Shown one piece after another: positions 5,981-8,002 of a stretch of DNA of 8,002 nt. The DNA is from Dehalococcoidia bacterium (lineage in GTDB: Bacteria; Chloroflexota; Dehalococcoidia; Tepidiformales; Tepidiformaceae). Every line of letters starts with the position of its first letter. Positions within the stretch are counted from its first letter, which is position 1. The position numbers and the translations under genes are program-made. The notes beneath the pieces are model-generated. The model was not told where the DNA came from and ran no database searches. It saw only the letters and a list, made by a program, of their open reading frames with translations. The stretch covers positions 1-8,002 of the forward strand of contig SLAK01000183.1 of NCBI GenBank assembly GCA_007126855.1, given 5' to 3'.

Positions 5981-6769
5981 ATGAGCGAGCAGCGAGGCAG
6001 CGGCGCACCGGCAGGCCCGCCACAGCGTCGGGGACCGATGGTGGACCTGGACCCCAGCGGGCAGGTATCGCAGAAGGAGCCCGACCGTGGCAGGCGCCAG
6101 TTCCTCAACTACGCGTTCTACAAGGTCGACCGCGAATTCCGGCGGCTCGGCGCCGATGAGAAGGCTGCGGCGCGCGAGGAGTTCGCGGACGTGATCCGCT
6201 GCTGGGAGTCGCGCGAGGACACCATTTTGCGCACCTATTCGCTGGTGGGCCTGCGCGCGGACGCCGACTTCATGCTGTGGCGGATCTCGCACGACCCGCT
6301 GTGCTTCCAGGAGATGCAGGCGCAGATGAACCGCACGACACTCGGCGCCTACCTCGAGCAGCCCTACAACTTGCTTTCGCTACAGAAGCGGTCGCAGTAC
6401 GTGAACCGCGTCGAAGGCTCGGGCGAGGGCGTGGAGCTGCTGCCCGGACAGGGCAAGTACCTGTTTGTCTATCCCTTCGTGAAGACGCGGCAGTGGTACG
6501 CGCTCACGCCGCACGCGCGCCAGGGGATGATGGACGAGCACATTTTCGCGTCGACCCCGTTCAAGGGCGTGCGGCTGAACACGAGCTATAGCTACGGCAT
6601 CGACGACCAGGAATTCGTGGTGGCATTCGACTCGGACTACCCGCAGGAGTTCGTGGACCTGGTGGGCCGGCTGCGCTACACGGAGGCAAGCCTCTACACG
6701 CAGCGGGACACGCCAATGTTCACCTGCGCGAAGGCCGATATCGCTACCATCGTGGAGCAGGTGGGGTAG
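5981..6769 (+). CDS. hemQ: HemQ-type coproheme decarboxylase (chlorite dismutase family)
   Basis: The protein has 262 residues. Residues 1-38 are polar and probably disordered; the chlorite-dismutase-fold domain runs from about 40 to the end. Recognisable segments are RRQFLNYAFYKVDREFRRL (39-57), YVNRVEGSGEG, YLFVYPFVKTRQWYAL (160-175), MMDEHIFAS with the likely proximal heme ligand H187, YSYGIDDQEFVVAFDSD (203-219), and the C-terminal LRYTEASLYTQRDTPMFT. The YPxxKxR motif (Y164) contains the tyrosine that in studied HemQ proteins carries the radical in decarboxylation. The known reaction is oxidative decarboxylation of coproheme III to heme b using peroxide, the last step of the coproporphyrin-dependent pathway. 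The neighbouring hemA supports this role over chlorite dismutase. The start ATG has a strong AGGAGGGGG run overlapping the preceding stop. The stop TAG shares its last base with the hemA GTG start. Confidence 0.9.
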   Translation: MSEQRGSGAPAGPPQRRGPMVDLDPSGQVSQKEPDRGRRQFLNYAFYKVDREFRRLGADEKAAAREEFADVIRCWESREDTILRTYSLVGLRADADFMLWRISHDPLCFQEMQAQMNRTTLGAYLEQPYNLLSLQKRSQYVNRVEGSGEGVELLPGQGKYLFVYPFVKTRQWYALTPHARQGMMDEHIFASTPFKGVRLNTSYSYGIDDQEFVVAFDSDYPQEFVDLVGRLRYTEASLYTQRDTPMFTCAKADIATIVEQVG

Positions 6770-7941
6770 TGACTGCACCGACAACAACCCCGGCGAAGGT
6801 GCAGACCGAAGAGACGAGGCGCAGGGCGCTCCTCGAGCGGCTCGAGCGGTTCACCGCCTGTTGCTGGGAAACCGCGTCGCTGGACCGGGCGCAGATGCGG
6901 TTCGTGTGGGAGCTTTCGGCGAAGCATGGGGCGGCACCAATCATGCTGTCGAGCTGCCAGCGAATCGAGGTGTACGGCAGCGACATTTGCGAATGCGAGG
7001 CGCCGCTGCGGCGCGAAGGCATCGAGGCGCTGCGGCACCTGGCCGAAGTCGCCGCCGGGCTGCATTCGGTGGTGCTTGGCGAAGCGCAGATTCTCGGCCA
7101 GGTACGGACCGCGGTGCAGGAGGCGCCACCGGACATCCGCCCGATAGCGGGGACCGCGGTGGCGGCCGCGCGGGAGCTCCGGCGGGAGACCGAGTTTCAC
7201 AGCCATTCGGGCCATCTGCTCGATCGGGCACTGGGCCGTGCGGACGTGCCGGCATCGGGACACCTGCTGGTGGTGGGCGCGGGCGCTGTGGGCCGGCTTA
7301 TCGCCCAGCGCGGCAAGGAGCTGGGATTCGAGCATGTGACCATTGCCAGCCGAAGAGAGCCCGATGCAGCCTGGTTCCGCGACGGCGGTTTCGCCTTCCG
7401 GCACCTCCAGGAGATGCAGGACCTGGCGCCGGTAGATGTGGTTGTCGGCTGCCTTGGTTCGAACGCCGACGAGCTGCGGCCGGATGACCACCTGCCAGAA
7501 GTGCGCAGGCTAATCGTGGACCTGGGCACGCCGCGTAATTTCGCCAACCACGATGACGTGCCGCTGGTAACGATCGCGGCGATGCTGGGGCCCGGCAACG
7601 AACGGCCGCACGGCGACGCGAAGCGCGCGGCGCTGCGCGAGCGGCTGCACGAAATCCTGGACCGGCGGTTGATGATGATGAGCCAGAACGGCGAATCCCC
7701 TGTGGGGAACCTGCGGAAATCCGTCGAGGCGGCGCGGCAGCGCGAGCTTGAAGCCGTCCGCCAGCGGCACCCGGAGATCCCTGCCGAGACGCTGGACGCG
7801 ATCACGCGGTCGATGATCAACAAGATCTTTCACGCGCCGTCGCAGCGGCTGAAGCAACTCGATGACCCGGAGCTCGCGCAGGAGCTGGCCGCTCTGTTCG
7901 CCCACAACGACAGCGCATCAGCCATGGAGGACGAGGATTGA
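6769..7941 (+). CDS. hemA: Glutamyl-tRNA reductase, divergent N-terminal domain
   Basis: The protein has 390 residues and starts at GTG 6769 (TAGTG overlap with hemQ). It reduces glutamyl-tRNA(Glu) with NADPH to glutamate-1-semialdehyde, the first committed step of C5 tetrapyrrole synthesis. The catalytic cysteine is C63 in LSSCQRIEVYG (usual form TCNRxExY). H90 opens HLAEVAAGLHSVVLGEAQILGQVR, the family's most diagnostic block. The NADPH Rossmann motif is VVGAGAVG (168-175), and IVDLGTPRNF matches the family's VDLAVPRD-like block. The C-terminal helical dimerisation domain ends with INKIFHAPSQRLKQL. Oddities: the usual N-terminal GxNHxxAPxxxRE motif is not seen, the C-to-H block spacing (C63 to H90) is short, and the linker after QVR is also short. 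The catalytic residues remain, so it is probably active, but tRNA binding may differ. The stop overlaps the next gene's TTG start by 4 nt. Confidence 0.88.
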   Translation: MTAPTTTPAKVQTEETRRRALLERLERFTACCWETASLDRAQMRFVWELSAKHGAAPIMLSSCQRIEVYGSDICECEAPLRREGIEALRHLAEVAAGLHSVVLGEAQILGQVRTAVQEAPPDIRPIAGTAVAAARELRRETEFHSHSGHLLDRALGRADVPASGHLLVVGAGAVGRLIAQRGKELGFEHVTIASRREPDAAWFRDGGFAFRHLQEMQDLAPVDVVVGCLGSNADELRPDDHLPEVRRLIVDLGTPRNFANHDDVPLVTIAAMLGPGNERPHGDAKRAALRERLHEILDRRLMMMSQNGESPVGNLRKSVEAARQRELEAVRQRHPEIPAETLDAITRSMINKIFHAPSQRLKQLDDPELAQELAALFAHNDSASAMEDED

Positions 7942-8002
7942 GCAGCGCGACGGTGCCGGTCTCGATTGACGACCCGGTGAATGTGGCCATCCTTTCGGTC
8001 TC
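7938..8002 (+). CDS. Start of an unidentified downstream gene of the heme operon (partial)
   Basis: A TTG overlaps the hemA stop (TTGA) and opens a frame free of stops to the window end, 21 complete codons: MSSATVPVSIDDPVNVAILSV. GGAGG at 7926-7930 lies 7 nt upstream, a good ribosome-binding site. The 4-nt overlap implies translational coupling to hemA. A GTG at 7977 in the same frame is a less likely start. Too little is visible to name the product; position alone suggests another tetrapyrrole gene such as hemC or hemD. Confidence 0.5.
   Translation, partial: MSSATVPVSIDDPVNVAILSV

Noticed and set aside
7939..7941. TGA ending hemA as a recoded codon
   Set aside because: The conserved C-terminal domain is complete before it, another in-frame TGA follows at 7978, and the position is a normal stop/start overlap.

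Overview
High-GC bacterial DNA, densely packed with genes. It carries a two-component system and a coproheme-type heme-synthesis operon, and its most notable gene is a selenoprotein. An aerobic, monoderm-like lineage such as Chloroflexota (Dehalococcoidia-like) or a relative would fit the HemQ family member, the very high GC and the GrdB/PrdB-like protein. This lineage is an inference from gene content, not something the sequence proves. No rRNA, tRNA, CRISPR array, insertion sequence or phage gene was seen.

Left part (1-1437, minus strand): a membrane-anchored TlpA/ResA-like thioredoxin is followed 66 nt later by a glycine/sarcosine/betaine/D-proline-reductase selenoprotein-B-like protein, whose 3' end lies off the window. 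This second gene has an in-frame TGA at 178-180. The family's protein sequence continues past it in the same frame to the window edge, and a SECIS-like hairpin lies just downstream. An ordinary gene caller would end the protein at residue 166; the better reading is Sec167 in a U-P-D-C-C motif.

Centre (1535-3658, plus strand): an OmpR/PhoB-type response regulator and a membrane histidine kinase (two TM segments, HAMP-like linker, PAS, HisKA, HATPase) are 6 nt apart and divergent from the thioredoxin gene. Two 11-nt-spaced GTTCA/GTTAA repeats lie just before the regulator. The kinase gene converges, with a 12-nt gap, on a minus-strand phosphotransferase (APH/ACAD10-like kinase fold). That gene has a good sigma70-like promoter placed so that its mRNA should be leaderless or nearly so.

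Right part (4962-8002, plus strand): aldo/keto reductase, HemQ-type coproheme decarboxylase, divergent glutamyl-tRNA reductase (HemA), then the first 21 codons of another gene. The spacings (8 nt, 1-nt overlap, 4-nt overlap) mark one operon. HemA makes the committed precursor of 5-aminolevulinate and HemQ performs the last step of the coproporphyrin-dependent route, so first and last steps of heme synthesis are neighbours. The aldo/keto reductase has no obvious fixed step in that pathway. Its upstream region is less GC-rich and holds a 7-bp dyad.
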